From: Rhizobiaceae bacterium CPCC 101076
GTDB taxonomy: Bacteria; Pseudomonadota; Alphaproteobacteria; Rhizobiales; Methylopilaceae
Assembly (NCBI GenBank): GCA_003347645.1
Contig: QDFX01000001.1
Location: 186,001-250,000, forward strand
Direction of reading: 5' to 3'
DNA length: 64,000 nucleotides
The notes beneath the pieces were generated by a model. It was not told the origin of the DNA. It made no database searches and saw nothing but the letters and a program-made list of their open reading frames with translations. The position numbers were made by a program, and so were the translations under genes. This document shows, in pieces, positions 15,292 through 23,872 of the stretch (the first letter of the stretch is position 1; every line of letters starts with the position of its first letter).

Positions 15292-16665
15292 TCAAACTTG
15301 CGCAGGCCCCACCCAGACGGTCTTGATGTTCGTGAATTCCCTGATGCCGAACTCGCCGAGTTCGCGCCCGTAACCGGACTTCTTGATGCCGCCGAACGGG
15401 ATGCGGGCGTCCGATGCGACCATGCCGTTGATGAAGACCGCGCCGGCCTCGATCTCGTGCGAGAGGACATGCGCGCGAGCGATGTCGCGGGTCCACAGAG
15501 CGGCACCGAGGCCGTATTCCGTGTCGTTTGCAACCGCGATCGCGGTGTCGGTGTCCCGGACGCGGACAATCGGCGCCACCGGTCCAAAGATCTCCTCGCG
15601 GCATGCCGTCATGTCGCTCTTCACATGATCGAGGAGCGTCGGTGCGTAGAAGGCTCCGGGGCCATCGATCGCCTTGCCGCCGAGCAGCACCGCCGCGCCT
15701 TCCGACAGAGACTGTTCCACCTGTTTGTGCAGGCCATCGCGCAGGTCCGCGCGGGCGATCGGACCGATCTGGGTGCTGCGGTCCATCGGATCGCCAACCT
15801 TCAGGGCAGCAACCTGCTTCGTCAGCGCGGCGACGAAGGTATCGGCGACGCTTTCGTCGACGATGAAGCGCTTCGCGGCGATGCAGCTCTGTCCGACATT
15901 CTGGAAGCGGGCACGCGCGCCGACCTGCGCGGCCAGCTCGATGTCGGCATCGGCCAGCACAATGAAGGGGTCGGTGCCGCCAAGTTCGAGAACCTGTTTC
16001 TTGAGATGCTTGCCGGCCTCGGCAGCAACCGCGGCGCCAACCGGCGTCGAGCCGGTCAGCGTGACGGCTGCGATCCGCGGATCGGCGATGAGGGCTGCGA
16101 CCCGGGACGATTCGACCAGCAGGGATCGAGAAAGTCCGGTCGGCACGCCCGCCTCCTTGAGGACATTCTCGATCGCGAGCGCGCAGCCCGGCACGTTAGA
16201 GGCATGCTTCAGCACGGCGCCGTTGCCGGCGGCCATGGCCGGAGCGAAGAACCGGAAGAACTGCCAGAATGGGTAGTTCCACGGCATCACCGCGAGCACG
16301 ACGCCGAGCGGGTCGAAGACCACGCGGCTTTCCGTTGCGTTGCTCGGCACGATCTCGTCGCAGAGGAAGCGCGGCGCGTGCTCGGCATAGAACTCGCACG
16401 TCCAGGCGCACTTTTCGATTTCGCCCTCGGCCTCGACGATCGGCTTGCCCATCTCCTGAGTGATCAGGCGGGCGAGGTCTTCCTTCTTCAGGCGCAGGAC
16501 TGATGCGACCCGACGCAGCGTCGCCGAGCGAACGGTCAGTTTCTGCCGGCGCCATTCCTTCTGGGCGGCGACGGCCTGGTCGAGAGCCTGGTCGACCCCG
16601 GCCGCCGAATGCGTTTCGTATCGCGCCAGTTCAAGACCATTGGCCGGGTTGATCGACACAAACAT
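15292..16665 (-). CDS. NAD(P)-dependent succinate-semialdehyde-type aldehyde dehydrogenase
   Basis: 457 residues, the usual size. The start at 16665 follows AGGAAAGGTGAG. Family motifs are present: substrate/cofactor region PWNYPFWQFFR, Rossmann GSTPVG, catalytic Glu in LELGG, catalytic Cys in VGQSCIAAKR, and the C-terminal EIFGPVAPI. The short form and the motif ELGGTDPFIV fit the GabD/Sad-like succinate-semialdehyde dehydrogenases, which oxidise succinate semialdehyde to succinate, but close relatives act on other aldehydes. Upstream of the FAH-family gene on the same strand. Confidence 0.88.
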   Translation of the reverse strand: MFVSINPANGLELARYETHSAAGVDQALDQAVAAQKEWRRQKLTVRSATLRRVASVLRLKKEDLARLITQEMGKPIVEAEGEIEKCAWTCEFYAEHAPRFLCDEIVPSNATESRVVFDPLGVVLAVMPWNYPFWQFFRFFAPAMAAGNGAVLKHASNVPGCALAIENVLKEAGVPTGLSRSLLVESSRVAALIADPRIAAVTLTGSTPVGAAVAAEAGKHLKKQVLELGGTDPFIVLADADIELAAQVGARARFQNVGQSCIAAKRFIVDESVADTFVAALTKQVAALKVGDPMDRSTQIGPIARADLRDGLHKQVEQSLSEGAAVLLGGKAIDGPGAFYAPTLLDHVKSDMTACREEIFGPVAPIVRVRDTDTAIAVANDTEYGLGAALWTRDIARAHVLSHEIEAGAVFINGMVASDARIPFGGIKKSGYGRELGEFGIREFTNIKTVWVGPAQV

Positions 16666-16883
16666 GAACTCACCTTTCCTTGTTCGCGGCTGAGCCGCGC
16701 GCATTCAGGCGATGATAGTTGAACAGGTCGGGGGTGAGGGAGGCCCGCATCGTTCGACGCGGACCTTGTTCCAGCGCGCCCGAACTGGCCCAGCTGTACC
16801 ATCCTTCCCACACCCTGCGACATTCTACAGCAGCCTCACGTCGAATTATTGACGATTCAGCCTTCGGCTCCGATCTTTGGCGC

Positions 16884-17081
16884 ATGACAACGAATGGATC
16901 GCGAATCTTCCACGCTAATGGTCATCGCGTCGTCCTGCGGGACGACGGCAAATGGGAAACTTGGGCGGAACAGGAGAGGGTGGCCGGCCCGTTCGGCACA
17001 CGAGCCGAAGCGTTCGGCGCCGCCTGGCAGATACAGTCTCGCAAGTTCAAGCGCCAGCAGATGGCGGCGCAGCAGAACTGA
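16884..17081 (+). CDS. Small hypothetical protein, 65 aa
   Basis: A short basic protein (MTTNGSRIFHANG... ending KRQQMAAQQN) with RVVLRDDGKWETWAEQE and GPFGTRAEAFGAAWQIQ. The upstream frame to 16719 overlaps the aldehyde dehydrogenase promoter region and is not included. A strong terminator follows the stop by eight bases, which supports a real transcription unit. No known domain; the WETWAEQ...GPF..R..AF layout reads like a small DUF of cytoplasmic proteins. No signal peptide. Confidence 0.65.
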   Translation: MTTNGSRIFHANGHRVVLRDDGKWETWAEQERVAGPFGTRAEAFGAAWQIQSRKFKRQQMAAQQN

Positions 17082-17088
17082 GACATGG

Positions 17089-17114
17089 AAAAGCCCGCCT
17101 GGGCGGGCTTTTCG
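17089..17114 (+). terminator. Rho-independent terminator
   Basis: Hairpin AAAAGCCCGCC-TG-GGCGGGCTTTT, close to the stop of the 65-aa ORF. The symmetrical A/T tracts allow it to work in both directions, also for the convergent gene ending at 17126. Confidence 0.9.
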
Positions 17115-17125
17115 TTTCGGGTGCG

Positions 17126-17491
17126 TCAGCGGCGCGAGATGCTGACGTCGCCATTGTAGGAATTCACCCAGACCGACAGATCGCGACCGCGATAGTTTTC
17201 GCCGCGCACGACCCAGTTCGGGCCGCTCCGGTCAACGTCGTAGATGCGTTCGAGGCCGTTGCGGCGGGCGATCCGGACGGCTTCGCCCCGATCAATGCGA
17301 AAGGCCGGGCCTCCTCCATAGTAACGCGGCGGCGGGCCGTAATAGCGCGGCGGGGGAGGTGGCGGCGGGTAATAGCCGTAGTCCGGACCGGCGCCGCCGG
17401 GGCCGATATAGATGCCCTGCGCGGAAGCCGTGGTCGCCCCGCCAAACATGACACCGGCACAGACGACGGCCGGTAGGAGCATTTGCTTCAT
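17126..17491 (-). CDS. Secreted Pro/Tyr/Gly-rich protein with PepSY-like C-terminus
   Basis: 121 residues with a clear signal peptide (residues ~1-24, ending TTASAQ). The middle is low-complexity, rich in Pro, Tyr and Gly (PPPPPPPRYYGPP). The last ~60 residues (FRIDRGEAVRIARRNGLERIYDVDRSG) look like a small PepSY-like domain with an alternating strand pattern (NWVVRGENYRGRDLSVWV). Proteins of this layout are common in Hyphomicrobiales and are presumed periplasmic or envelope-associated. Function unknown. The gene stands alone on the minus strand. Confidence 0.8.
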   Translation of the reverse strand: MKQMLLPAVVCAGVMFGGATTASAQGIYIGPGGAGPDYGYYPPPPPPPRYYGPPPRYYGGGPAFRIDRGEAVRIARRNGLERIYDVDRSGPNWVVRGENYRGRDLSVWVNSYNGDVSISRR

Positions 17492-17581
17492 TTACGATTC
17501 TCCAGCCCGGCGGTCCGGGCGGGAAAAGTGATACGGAGCGATTATGTTACCGCAAAGGTTGTCCTGAGCTGTAATCCCAGC

Positions 17582-19138
17582 TCAATAGCCTTGTTCACGC
17601 AGAAATGTTTCGACCGCTTCGGGATAGGTGCGCTTCACGATCTTGTCCGGCGGACAGCCGTTGTCGCCGAGTGGGAAGGAGCAGCCCTCGATGCCGGTGT
17701 CGTTGTTCTTGTCGTAATGCGCCTTGAGGAAGGTCCAGGCGTCCTCGCTCTCGCCGATCCGCCGCGACGCCGCGACCAGCGCCGGCAGGAAACCGTTGCC
17801 GCTCACCGCACCCTCGGCCCAGGCATAGGCCCATGTCGGGGGCAGCCATTGCGCGAACACCTTGCGGAATTCCGGCCGCGCCGAAACGTCGTTCAGCGTA
17901 TCGCCGTCGAGCCGCTCGATCTTGTCGGGCGCATAGGAACAGGCATAGCAGTCGAAGGCGTAATAGAAAGCATTGTCCGGCGCGACGATTTCGTAGCGGC
18001 CATCGCCGTCCACATCCTGCGGGAAATCCGGCGCGCCGTCGTAATCGCCGGCGTCCACCCGCGCCCAGCTGCCGTCCGTGCGGACGGTGAAGATCGTCAG
18101 CGTCGTGCAGCAATGCGCGCCGCCGGTGAAGGTCGTCAGCAGGACTTCCGGTAGTCCATTCGTCGGATCGAGTTCGACGGCACGGACACCGGCGTCCTGC
18201 GTCTGCCGGTCCTTGTCTTCGACCGTCAGGACGGCCTGTCCTTCGACCTGGATTTCCAGGATGGGGTCGAAGAAGTCCGCCATGTCCGGATCTTCCACCT
18301 TCCTCGCGGTCAGACGGGCGGAGACTGGCCCGAGCGTGATCTGCGCCTGCGGCTCCTGCGCGGTCACGGTCGCGAAGGGGTAGAGCCGGCCCTTCTCCGG
18401 TGCGTTGAACGCTCCGTCGAAGCTCGGCGCGGCGCGCGGCGCCTTCTCGCTTGGCCTGGCGGTCGGGTCGGCGTAGAAATTGTTCGAGATCGCGATCGCT
18501 GCCGGCACGAAACGGCCGATCTGGCCGACGGGATATGTAAGGCGGAAGCCCTTCACCTTGCCCTTCGGGCCAGTGGCGAAATCGACGAAGCCCGACTGAC
18601 CGTCCGTTCCGGCGACGAGCGAACGGCCGCCTTTCAGCTCCGCCCGGTTCACCGCGCGCCCGGCCTTGCCTTTAGCCGCCGCGTGGACCGAAGCTAGATC
18701 GCCCTTCGCCTTGAATATCTGGAGCTGGGCGGTGCCGTCGGAACTCTGAAAGTGCCGACCCTCCGCGTTACGCGAAGCATCCGGGAGGAGGCCTCGCGGA
18801 AGGCCGAGGACGACATCGTTCGGGCCGTCGATCTCAAGCCGCCAGTCCGCCGACTTCTTCGCCTCGTCGACGATCTGCGACAGCCGCCACATATCGCCCG
18901 GCGTCGGTGTGCCGGTGACAGGCTTTGCCTCGCGCGTCTGGAACTGTTTCACCGCCGCGGCAAAGGCGGGGCCAGGCTTGCCGTCGGCGATGCCGTCGAA
19001 ATCGCCGGTCCAGATCAGCGCGTCCTGCACCGCGAGGACGATCGCCGTCGGCAGCGGCTCCGGGGCCGGCGGTTTGTCCTGGGCTATTACGGGAGCGCTC
19101 GCGACGGCGAGCAGGAAGGCAAGCGGCAAGAATCTCAT
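17582..19138 (-). CDS. Periplasmic hypothetical protein with PG-binding-like and Asp-rich domains
   Basis: 518 residues with a signal peptide (~1-19, ending SAPVIAQ). Residues ~30-80 resemble a peptidoglycan-binding domain (VQDALIWTGDFDGIADG ... AAVKQFQ). The middle is a globular domain of no known family. The C-terminal third contains an FG-GAP/EF-type calcium-binding loop (DVDGDGRYEIVAPDN) and cysteines (AFDCYACSY, GCSFPLGDNGC) likely to form disulphides in the periplasm. Role unknown; a link to cell-wall surveillance is inferred only from the N-terminal domain. Monocistronic. Confidence 0.8.
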   Translation of the reverse strand: MRFLPLAFLLAVASAPVIAQDKPPAPEPLPTAIVLAVQDALIWTGDFDGIADGKPGPAFAAAVKQFQTREAKPVTGTPTPGDMWRLSQIVDEAKKSADWRLEIDGPNDVVLGLPRGLLPDASRNAEGRHFQSSDGTAQLQIFKAKGDLASVHAAAKGKAGRAVNRAELKGGRSLVAGTDGQSGFVDFATGPKGKVKGFRLTYPVGQIGRFVPAAIAISNNFYADPTARPSEKAPRAAPSFDGAFNAPEKGRLYPFATVTAQEPQAQITLGPVSARLTARKVEDPDMADFFDPILEIQVEGQAVLTVEDKDRQTQDAGVRAVELDPTNGLPEVLLTTFTGGAHCCTTLTIFTVRTDGSWARVDAGDYDGAPDFPQDVDGDGRYEIVAPDNAFYYAFDCYACSYAPDKIERLDGDTLNDVSARPEFRKVFAQWLPPTWAYAWAEGAVSGNGFLPALVAASRRIGESEDAWTFLKAHYDKNNDTGIEGCSFPLGDNGCPPDKIVKRTYPEAVETFLREQGY

Positions 19139-19227
19139 CGGCGCCGTCTCGTAAGCGACGATGCGAGATTAGCAGCCGCCGCGTCGTCCGCCACAGTCAA
19201 AGCTGAGGCGGACAGCGGCTTAATCAC

Positions 19228-19428
19228 TCAAGCCTTTCGTTTGACAGGATCCGGCAATTTTTCGCTTTTTGTAATACCGTGACCGGGCTGCGAGGTTGCC
19301 GGAGGATCGCTTGCCGGGAAGGTGTCCTCGACAGCCTTCTCATGCGCCTTCTCCTCGCGCTTCTCCTTTCGGTAATGCGCCTTTGCGTCGGTCTCGTCTG
19401 CGTGGTGCTTCAGTTCTGCCTCGGTCAT
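19228..19428 (-). CDS. Small highly charged protein with DTFPASDPP motif
   Basis: A 66-residue hydrophilic protein starting at 19428 (MTEAELKHHADE), chosen for GGAG eight bases upstream; an ATG at 19452 would add eight residues. It has a Lys/Glu-rich helical part (HYRKEKREEKAHEKA) and the motif VEDTFPASDPPA, which recurs in many small alphaproteobacterial proteins of unknown role, often induced by stress. The much longer open frame upstream is antisense to thiE and is a shadow. No signal peptide or membrane segment. Confidence 0.72.
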   Translation of the reverse strand: MTEAELKHHADETDAKAHYRKEKREEKAHEKAVEDTFPASDPPATSQPGHGITKSEKLPDPVKRKA

Positions 19429-19533
19429 CTGTCGCGCTCCGTTATCGGACATCTGATGGAAGAACGTTCCCGAGGGCAGGAGGTTCAGCGTCCGCTTGCG
19501 GGTTCGGAGAGCGATCTCTAAAGCTCCGCGCTG

Positions 19534-20169
19534 ATGCTCTTCGATCTTTCGCTCTACCTCGTCGCAGGACGGCCTGCCTGCCGCTCTGGCGATCTTCTCT
19601 CGACCGTCGAGGCGGCCATCCGCGGCGGCGTCACCATCGTCCAGCTGCGCGACCCGGCCGCCGACGGCCGCGCTTTGGTCGAGGATGCCCGCGCATTGCT
19701 GGCCGTGCTCAGGCCCCGTGGAATTCCGCTGATCATCAACGACCGCATCGATGTCGCCATCGCCGCCGCCGCCGACGGCGTGCATCTCGGACAGGACGAT
19801 ATCCGCGCCTTCGAGGCGCGAGAGATCGGGGGCCCGGATATGATCCTGGGTCTGTCGGTAGGCAGCCCCGCCGAATTCGCCGCCTCGCGCGAGGATCTCG
19901 ATGCGGTCGACTATCTGGGCGTCGGTCCGTATCGCGTGACATCTACCAAGGCCAATGCCGGCGCGGCGATCGGCGCCGAGGGCATCGCCGCCGTGCGGGC
20001 GCTGACCAGCCTGCCGATCGTCGGTATCGGTGGTATCGAGGCCGAACATGCGGCACCGGTCATCCGCACCGGCGTTCAGGGCGTCGCGGTGGTTTCGGCG
20101 ATCTGCGGCGCATCAGATCCGGAGGCGGCAGCGCGCGTTCTGGCCGCGGAGATCGCCTCGGCCCGCTGA
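19534..20169 (+). CDS. thiE: Thiamine-phosphate synthase
   Basis: 211 residues, the usual size. ThiE joins the thiazole phosphate and HMP-pyrophosphate to form thiamine monophosphate. The TIM-barrel motifs are visible: VTIVQLRDP, LIINDRIDVAIAAAADGVHLGQDD, YLGVGPYRVTSTK and the phosphate-binding GIGGIEAE and GVAVVSAI. It stands apart from other thiamine genes, and no THI-box riboswitch pattern is seen upstream. It could instead be a ThiE-like paralogue, but the pyrophosphate-loop residues look intact. Confidence 0.92.
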   Translation: MLFDLSLYLVAGRPACRSGDLLSTVEAAIRGGVTIVQLRDPAADGRALVEDARALLAVLRPRGIPLIINDRIDVAIAAAADGVHLGQDDIRAFEAREIGGPDMILGLSVGSPAEFAASREDLDAVDYLGVGPYRVTSTKANAGAAIGAEGIAAVRALTSLPIVGIGGIEAEHAAPVIRTGVQGVAVVSAICGASDPEAAARVLAAEIASAR

Positions 20170-20172
20170 GCA

Positions 20173-20598
20173 TCAGCCGATACTTGCGGCGATCTTCTTC
20201 CGGACGTCCTCATTCACGCCCTCGACCACCTCGTCGGCTTCCTCGCTCTTCGCCCGCGCCTCGCATTTGGCGCGGAGTTCCTCCAGTTCCTCGTCGGTCA
20301 GCTTCTCGATGCCGACGAAGCGGTTTTGCGCCGAGCTGACGCGGATCAGCTCGTCGAGCTTGGTCTGGATCGCCAGGCCGTCACGATTTTGGGTGTTCTG
20401 GATCAGGAACACCATCAGGAAGGTGATGATCGTCGTACCGGTATTGATGATTAGCTGCCAGGTGTCTGAGAAGCCGAACAGAGGGCCGATAATTGCCCAG
20501 AGAATAATGATTCCCACACAGGCTGCGAACGTCGTCGGTCGGCCCGTCCAATAAGCGACTTTGTTGGCCGCTTTGCTGAAAGTCTCTGAGATCGTCAT
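20173..20598 (-). CDS. Low-affinity iron permease-family membrane protein
   Basis: 141 residues, start at 20598 (MTISETFSKAANKVAYW). Two membrane helices: ~25-45 (TFAACVGIIILWAIIGPLF) and ~50-72 (IINTGTTIITFLMVFLIQ), followed by QNTQNRDGLAIQTKLDELIR, the diagnostic segment of this family. The remaining C-terminal part is charged and helical (LTDEELEELRAKCEARAKSEEADE). The family name comes from distant fungal Fet4; transport by the bacterial proteins is unproven. Convergent with thiE, three bases apart. Confidence 0.88.
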   Translation of the reverse strand: MTISETFSKAANKVAYWTGRPTTFAACVGIIILWAIIGPLFGFSDTWQLIINTGTTIITFLMVFLIQNTQNRDGLAIQTKLDELIRVSSAQNRFVGIEKLTDEELEELRAKCEARAKSEEADEVVEGVNEDVRKKIAASIG

Positions 20599-20722
20599 CT
20601 CGAAGGTCCGTTCCGTACACTGCGACAAACAACTCCGTGAAAGCACTTTCGTTTCGCCGGTCTTCTTTCCGCCGCAGAGGCCACCAGATACTTGGCGAGA
20701 CACTCCTATGGAGGACACGACG

Positions 20723-21505
20723 ATGCAGGCTCAGGAACGCCAGTTGATCATGGAGCTGTTCGACCGGCTTCGTGACGCCGAAGGCCAGCCCCGCGACCGC
20801 GAGGTGCAGGAACTGCTCGGCCAGGAACTGCGTCGTGCGCCGAACGCGGTGTACACGATGGCGCAGACGATCATCGCGCAGAACCAGGCGCTCGAACTCG
20901 CCAGCCGCCGGATCGAGGAACTCGAACGGCGCGCGCCTCAAGACGAGGACGAGCGTTACGCCGAATATCGCCAACCCGGTGCGATGGGGGCTCCCAGCCC
21001 ATGGCAGCGGGGCGGTTCGCCGTCCTCCGGTCAAGGCTATGAGCAGCCGGCCTATGGCGACCGGACGTTCGGAGCGCCGCAGCAGCAGCGCATGGGCATG
21101 GGTGGTGGAGGCGGATTCCTCGCCGGAGCCGGCCAGGTAGCGATGGGCGTCGCCGGCGGCATGCTGGTCGCCGAGGCGGCCAAGTCGTTGCTAGGCGCGG
21201 GCGGCGAGGCGACATCTTCGGCTGCGTCGGGCGCGGCATCGGCCGCCGGTCTCGGCGGCGCTGCCCAGCAACCCGATCAGGGTTCGAATGCGCTCGGCCA
21301 GGAAGCCGGACTCGGCGATGTCGGCGATCAGAGCACGGCCGACGCGGGCAATGAAGGCGGAGGTGGCGGCGGCTTCTTCGACTGGCTGACGGGTCGCGGC
21401 GGTTCGGAGAACAATCAGGATGCCGACCAAGACGAAAAGGACCTCGCCTCGCATGACGATGACGGCGACTGGGACGATGGCGGCGACGACAACGGCTGGG
21501 CCTGA
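20723..21505 (+). CDS. DUF2076 family protein
   Basis: 260 residues. The ATG at 20723 is chosen because it has GGAGG eight bases upstream and gives the family opening (MQAQERQLIMELFDRLRDAE); the earlier ATG at 20708 would overlap that site. Residues ~1-80 are helical (AVYTMAQTIIAQNQAL). The middle has glycine-rich hydrophobic stretches (GGFLAGAGQVAMGVAGGMLVAEAA) that could associate with membranes. The tail is Gly/Asp-rich and very acidic (DDDGDWDDGGDD). DUF2076 proteins are conserved in proteobacteria; suggestions of a periplasmic ligand sensor are not established. It is followed by a terminator. Confidence 0.88.
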   Translation: MQAQERQLIMELFDRLRDAEGQPRDREVQELLGQELRRAPNAVYTMAQTIIAQNQALELASRRIEELERRAPQDEDERYAEYRQPGAMGAPSPWQRGGSPSSGQGYEQPAYGDRTFGAPQQQRMGMGGGGGFLAGAGQVAMGVAGGMLVAEAAKSLLGAGGEATSSAASGAASAAGLGGAAQQPDQGSNALGQEAGLGDVGDQSTADAGNEGGGGGGFFDWLTGRGGSENNQDADQDEKDLASHDDDGDWDDGGDDNGWA

Positions 21506-21527
21506 CGAGGCTCGATCAGAAACGAAG

Positions 21528-21553
21528 ACGGCGCGCCATTGGCGCGCCGTTTT
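21528..21553 (+). terminator. Rho-independent terminator after DUF2076 gene
   Basis: Hairpin ACGGCGCGCC-ATT-GGCGCGCCGT followed by TTTGCTTT. Confidence 0.9.
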
Positions 21554-21573
21554 GCTTTGAAAAGAGTGTTTAG

Positions 21574-22326
21574 CTAGATGACTTTCACCGTTGCGCCGAT
21601 CGGAACGCGATCGTAGAGATCCTGGACGTCCTCGTTGGTCATGCGGAAGCAGCCGGACGAGACCGCCTGACCGATCGTCCAGGGCTCGTTCGAGCCGTGG
21701 ATACGGTAGAGCGTCGAGCCGAGATACATCGCGCGGGCGCCGAGCGGATTGTTCGGGCCTCCCTCCATCATCTTCGGCAGATCGGGACGGCGGGCGAGCA
21801 TCTCCGCCGGCGGATACCATTTCGGCCATTCGCGCTTGGCTGTGATCTTCTCGGTGCCGCTCCAGCCGAAGCCCTCGCGGCCGACGCCGATGCCGTAGCG
21901 GATCGCCGTGCCGTCACCCTGGACGAGATAGAGCATGCGCTGGGAGGAATTGATGATGATCGTGCCGGGCGCTTCGGTGCCGGTGTACGACACGGTCTGC
22001 CTGCGGAACTCGGCCGGAATCTGGCGGCGGATTGGCGCGGCGGCCGCGGGAGCACGGGAAATGCCGGGAACGACGGCCTGCTGGCGGCGATAGGGGTCGG
22101 CCTGCATGCGGCGGCGGTTGCTGAAGAGGCCGCGATCGTCGTCATCGTCGAACAGCGCCCGGCGCTGGTAGACGGTCCGCGGCGGCGCATAACGCGGCAC
22201 CCTCTGAACCTCATAATAAGGCTGGCGGGCGATCTCTCGTGCGTACAGGTCCGAATAGGTCTGGGCCGAGGCGGGAACTGCGGCAGTCAGAGCCGCGAAG
22301 GTGAGGATTGCACGTGCGATACGCAT
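21574..22326 (-). CDS. YkuD L,D-transpeptidase, periplasmic
   Basis: 250 residues with a signal peptide (~1-21, ending PASAQ). YkuD enzymes form 3-3 cross-links in peptidoglycan or attach proteins to it, using a catalytic cysteine. The catalytic motif is intact: HGSNEP followed by SSGCFRM. A basic, Arg-rich spacer (RRALFDDDDDRGLFSNRRR) separates the signal peptide from the catalytic domain. L,D-transpeptidases are numerous in Hyphomicrobiales, where they support polar growth. A second enzyme with nearly the same catalytic domain is at 61832-62536. Confidence 0.92.
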   Translation of the reverse strand: MRIARAILTFAALTAAVPASAQTYSDLYAREIARQPYYEVQRVPRYAPPRTVYQRRALFDDDDDRGLFSNRRRMQADPYRRQQAVVPGISRAPAAAAPIRRQIPAEFRRQTVSYTGTEAPGTIIINSSQRMLYLVQGDGTAIRYGIGVGREGFGWSGTEKITAKREWPKWYPPAEMLARRPDLPKMMEGGPNNPLGARAMYLGSTLYRIHGSNEPWTIGQAVSSGCFRMTNEDVQDLYDRVPIGATVKVI

Positions 22327-22547
22327 GACGGTCCGTTATCCTTCTCGCAGGAGCAGCGACTATAACCGGCACGATATGCCGGATTGGGCAAACCTTCGTG
22401 AACGTCGTTTCCCCTCAGTCGGTTGCGAGTCCTGCGAAAGGGAAACTTCCTCTTATGGTTAGGGAGTGATTAAGGCGAAGCTTCGACTTTTTGACCGCTT
22501 CTTAAGTCTTGGCCGCTAGGCTTGCCCCGAGTGTGTGGGGCGAACTC

Positions 22548-23276
22548 ATGACCAGTAAAGCGCGTAAGCCGTTTCGTATCGAAGCCATGATGAATGGCGA
22601 GTATTTCCCAGTTGGCGCCAACGACTCCCATGCGAGCGTTATGCGGCACGCCGAACTGATGTCGGAGCTTCAGACGCTCCGGGCCATGATGAAGCCCGCG
22701 GCGGAGATTTCGAACGACGCGATCTCGCTGTTCAAAAAGGAAATCAGCGAAGCCTTCCAGATGAAGGCGGAGCTCGATGCCATCCAGGAAGCGATCCAGC
22801 GGACCAAGCTCGAGATCGCCACGCTGCACGGCTCGAGCTTCGAGACCGCCCAGATGGCCCGCGTCACGGGTGAACTCGACGCTATCGTGTCGGGCACCGA
22901 AACGGCGACGCAGCAGATACTCGAAGCCGCGGAAATGATCGACGATCACGCCCTGACCATCCAGTCCTCGGCTAAGACGGCCCGGGTGCGGGGAATGGGT
23001 TCTGAAATTCAGGAGAAGGTGGTCCGCATCTTCGAAGCCTGCAACTTCCAGGATCTCACCGGCCAGCGCATCACCAAGGTGGTATCGACGCTCACCTTCA
23101 TCGAAGACCGCATCGACCGGATGATTGAGATCTGGGGCGGCATGGAGAAATTCCGCGACATCACCCCGGATCTGCCGGACGCGCCGGAAGGCGACCGCGC
23201 CCTTCTCAACGGCCCGGGCTTGGCCGGCGAAGAAGGTCGCGCCTCGCAGGACGACATCGACGCGCTGTTCGATTGA
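22548..23276 (+). CDS. cheZ: Protein phosphatase CheZ
   Basis: 242 residues, start at 22548 (MTSKARKPFRIEAMM). CheZ dephosphorylates CheY-P and so resets flagellar signalling. The long helical hairpin is visible (ISLFKKEISEAFQMKAELDAI, EAAEMIDDH). The catalytic region has FEACNFQDLTGQRITKVV, with the Gln that orients the attacking water. The C-terminal SQDDIDALFD matches the short CheY-binding peptide. It stands alone, away from any chemotaxis cluster, although a receptor gene lies at 29060-31147. The upstream ~220 bases hold only its promoter region. Confidence 0.92.
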   Translation: MTSKARKPFRIEAMMNGEYFPVGANDSHASVMRHAELMSELQTLRAMMKPAAEISNDAISLFKKEISEAFQMKAELDAIQEAIQRTKLEIATLHGSSFETAQMARVTGELDAIVSGTETATQQILEAAEMIDDHALTIQSSAKTARVRGMGSEIQEKVVRIFEACNFQDLTGQRITKVVSTLTFIEDRIDRMIEIWGGMEKFRDITPDLPDAPEGDRALLNGPGLAGEEGRASQDDIDALFD

Positions 23277-23282
23277 TCAAAT

Positions 23283-23387
23283 CCTCATCCTGAGTCGGGC
23301 CAGAGGCCCGTGTCGAAGGATGGCCACGCACTCCGAGTTCGTGTCGATCCTTCGACACGGCCGCTGCGCGGCCGGCTCAGGATGAGG
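23283..23387. repeat. Palindromic intergenic repeat, family A, copy 2
   Basis: Same outer arms as 4826-4932 (CCTCATCCTGAG ... CTCAGGATGAGG) and the same inner GTGTCGAAGGAT/ATCCTTCGACAC arms, with different loops (GGGCCAGAGGCCC, CCGCTGCGCGGCCGG). It lies between the convergent cheZ and the 138-aa ORF, in the same kind of position as copy 1. Confidence 0.85.
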
Positions 23388-23390
23388 CCG

Positions 23391-23807
23391 TCACTTCCCG
23401 CACTTCACATAGACGTTGATCCCGTAGCGCGATCCGACGCCGGGATTGCTCCACGTCAGTTCGAAGCTCTTCCCCGCTTCAAACCTCGTGATCGTCCGTT
23501 CGTGCTTGGCCGCACCGCCCGCGACCTTGGTATCGACCGGGACGAGCTTCTTGCCCGACAATTTCACTTCCTTCTGAGCAGGATCGTCGGCGATGTGGAT
23601 CATCAGATTGCCGGTCGAACTCTTCGTGATCGTATAGGGCGAACCGCAGGTCGCCTTGGCCCATCCGGGCGCCTTCGCCGCGTCTTCCGGCTTCCAGTAG
23701 GAGGCGAGGCCCCATTTGCCGACGAGGTCGTCGACCGCCTGCGCGGAGGCGATGTTGGCGCCCACGATCGAGGCGACGAAAGCGAAAACGGCAAGGCGAA
23801 CGGACAT
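23391..23807 (-). CDS. Secreted hypothetical protein, 138 aa
   Basis: The start at 23807 gives a signal peptide (~1-22, ending IASAQ). The mature part (~115 aa) opens VDDLVGKWGLASYW and contains two cysteines (ATCGSPYTI and the C-terminal VKCGK) that could pair in the periplasm. The strand-rich pattern (LMIHIADD, RTITRFEAGKSFELTW) suggests a small beta-barrel, lipocalin-like. I do not recognise a named family. It is divergent from engB and ends at a palindromic repeat. Confidence 0.8.
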   Translation of the reverse strand: MSVRLAVFAFVASIVGANIASAQAVDDLVGKWGLASYWKPEDAAKAPGWAKATCGSPYTITKSSTGNLMIHIADDPAQKEVKLSGKKLVPVDTKVAGGAAKHERTITRFEAGKSFELTWSNPGVGSRYGINVYVKCGK

Positions 23808-23872
23808 CACGGTCGAGGGCTCCGCTGGCAAGAATGGTTGACGCCGCGCGCCCCGGCCGTCATCCCACACAG

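Noticed and set aside
19334-19534. THI-box riboswitch upstream of thiE
   Set aside because: No conserved CUGAGA and GAAA-type core elements could be found in the region before thiE.
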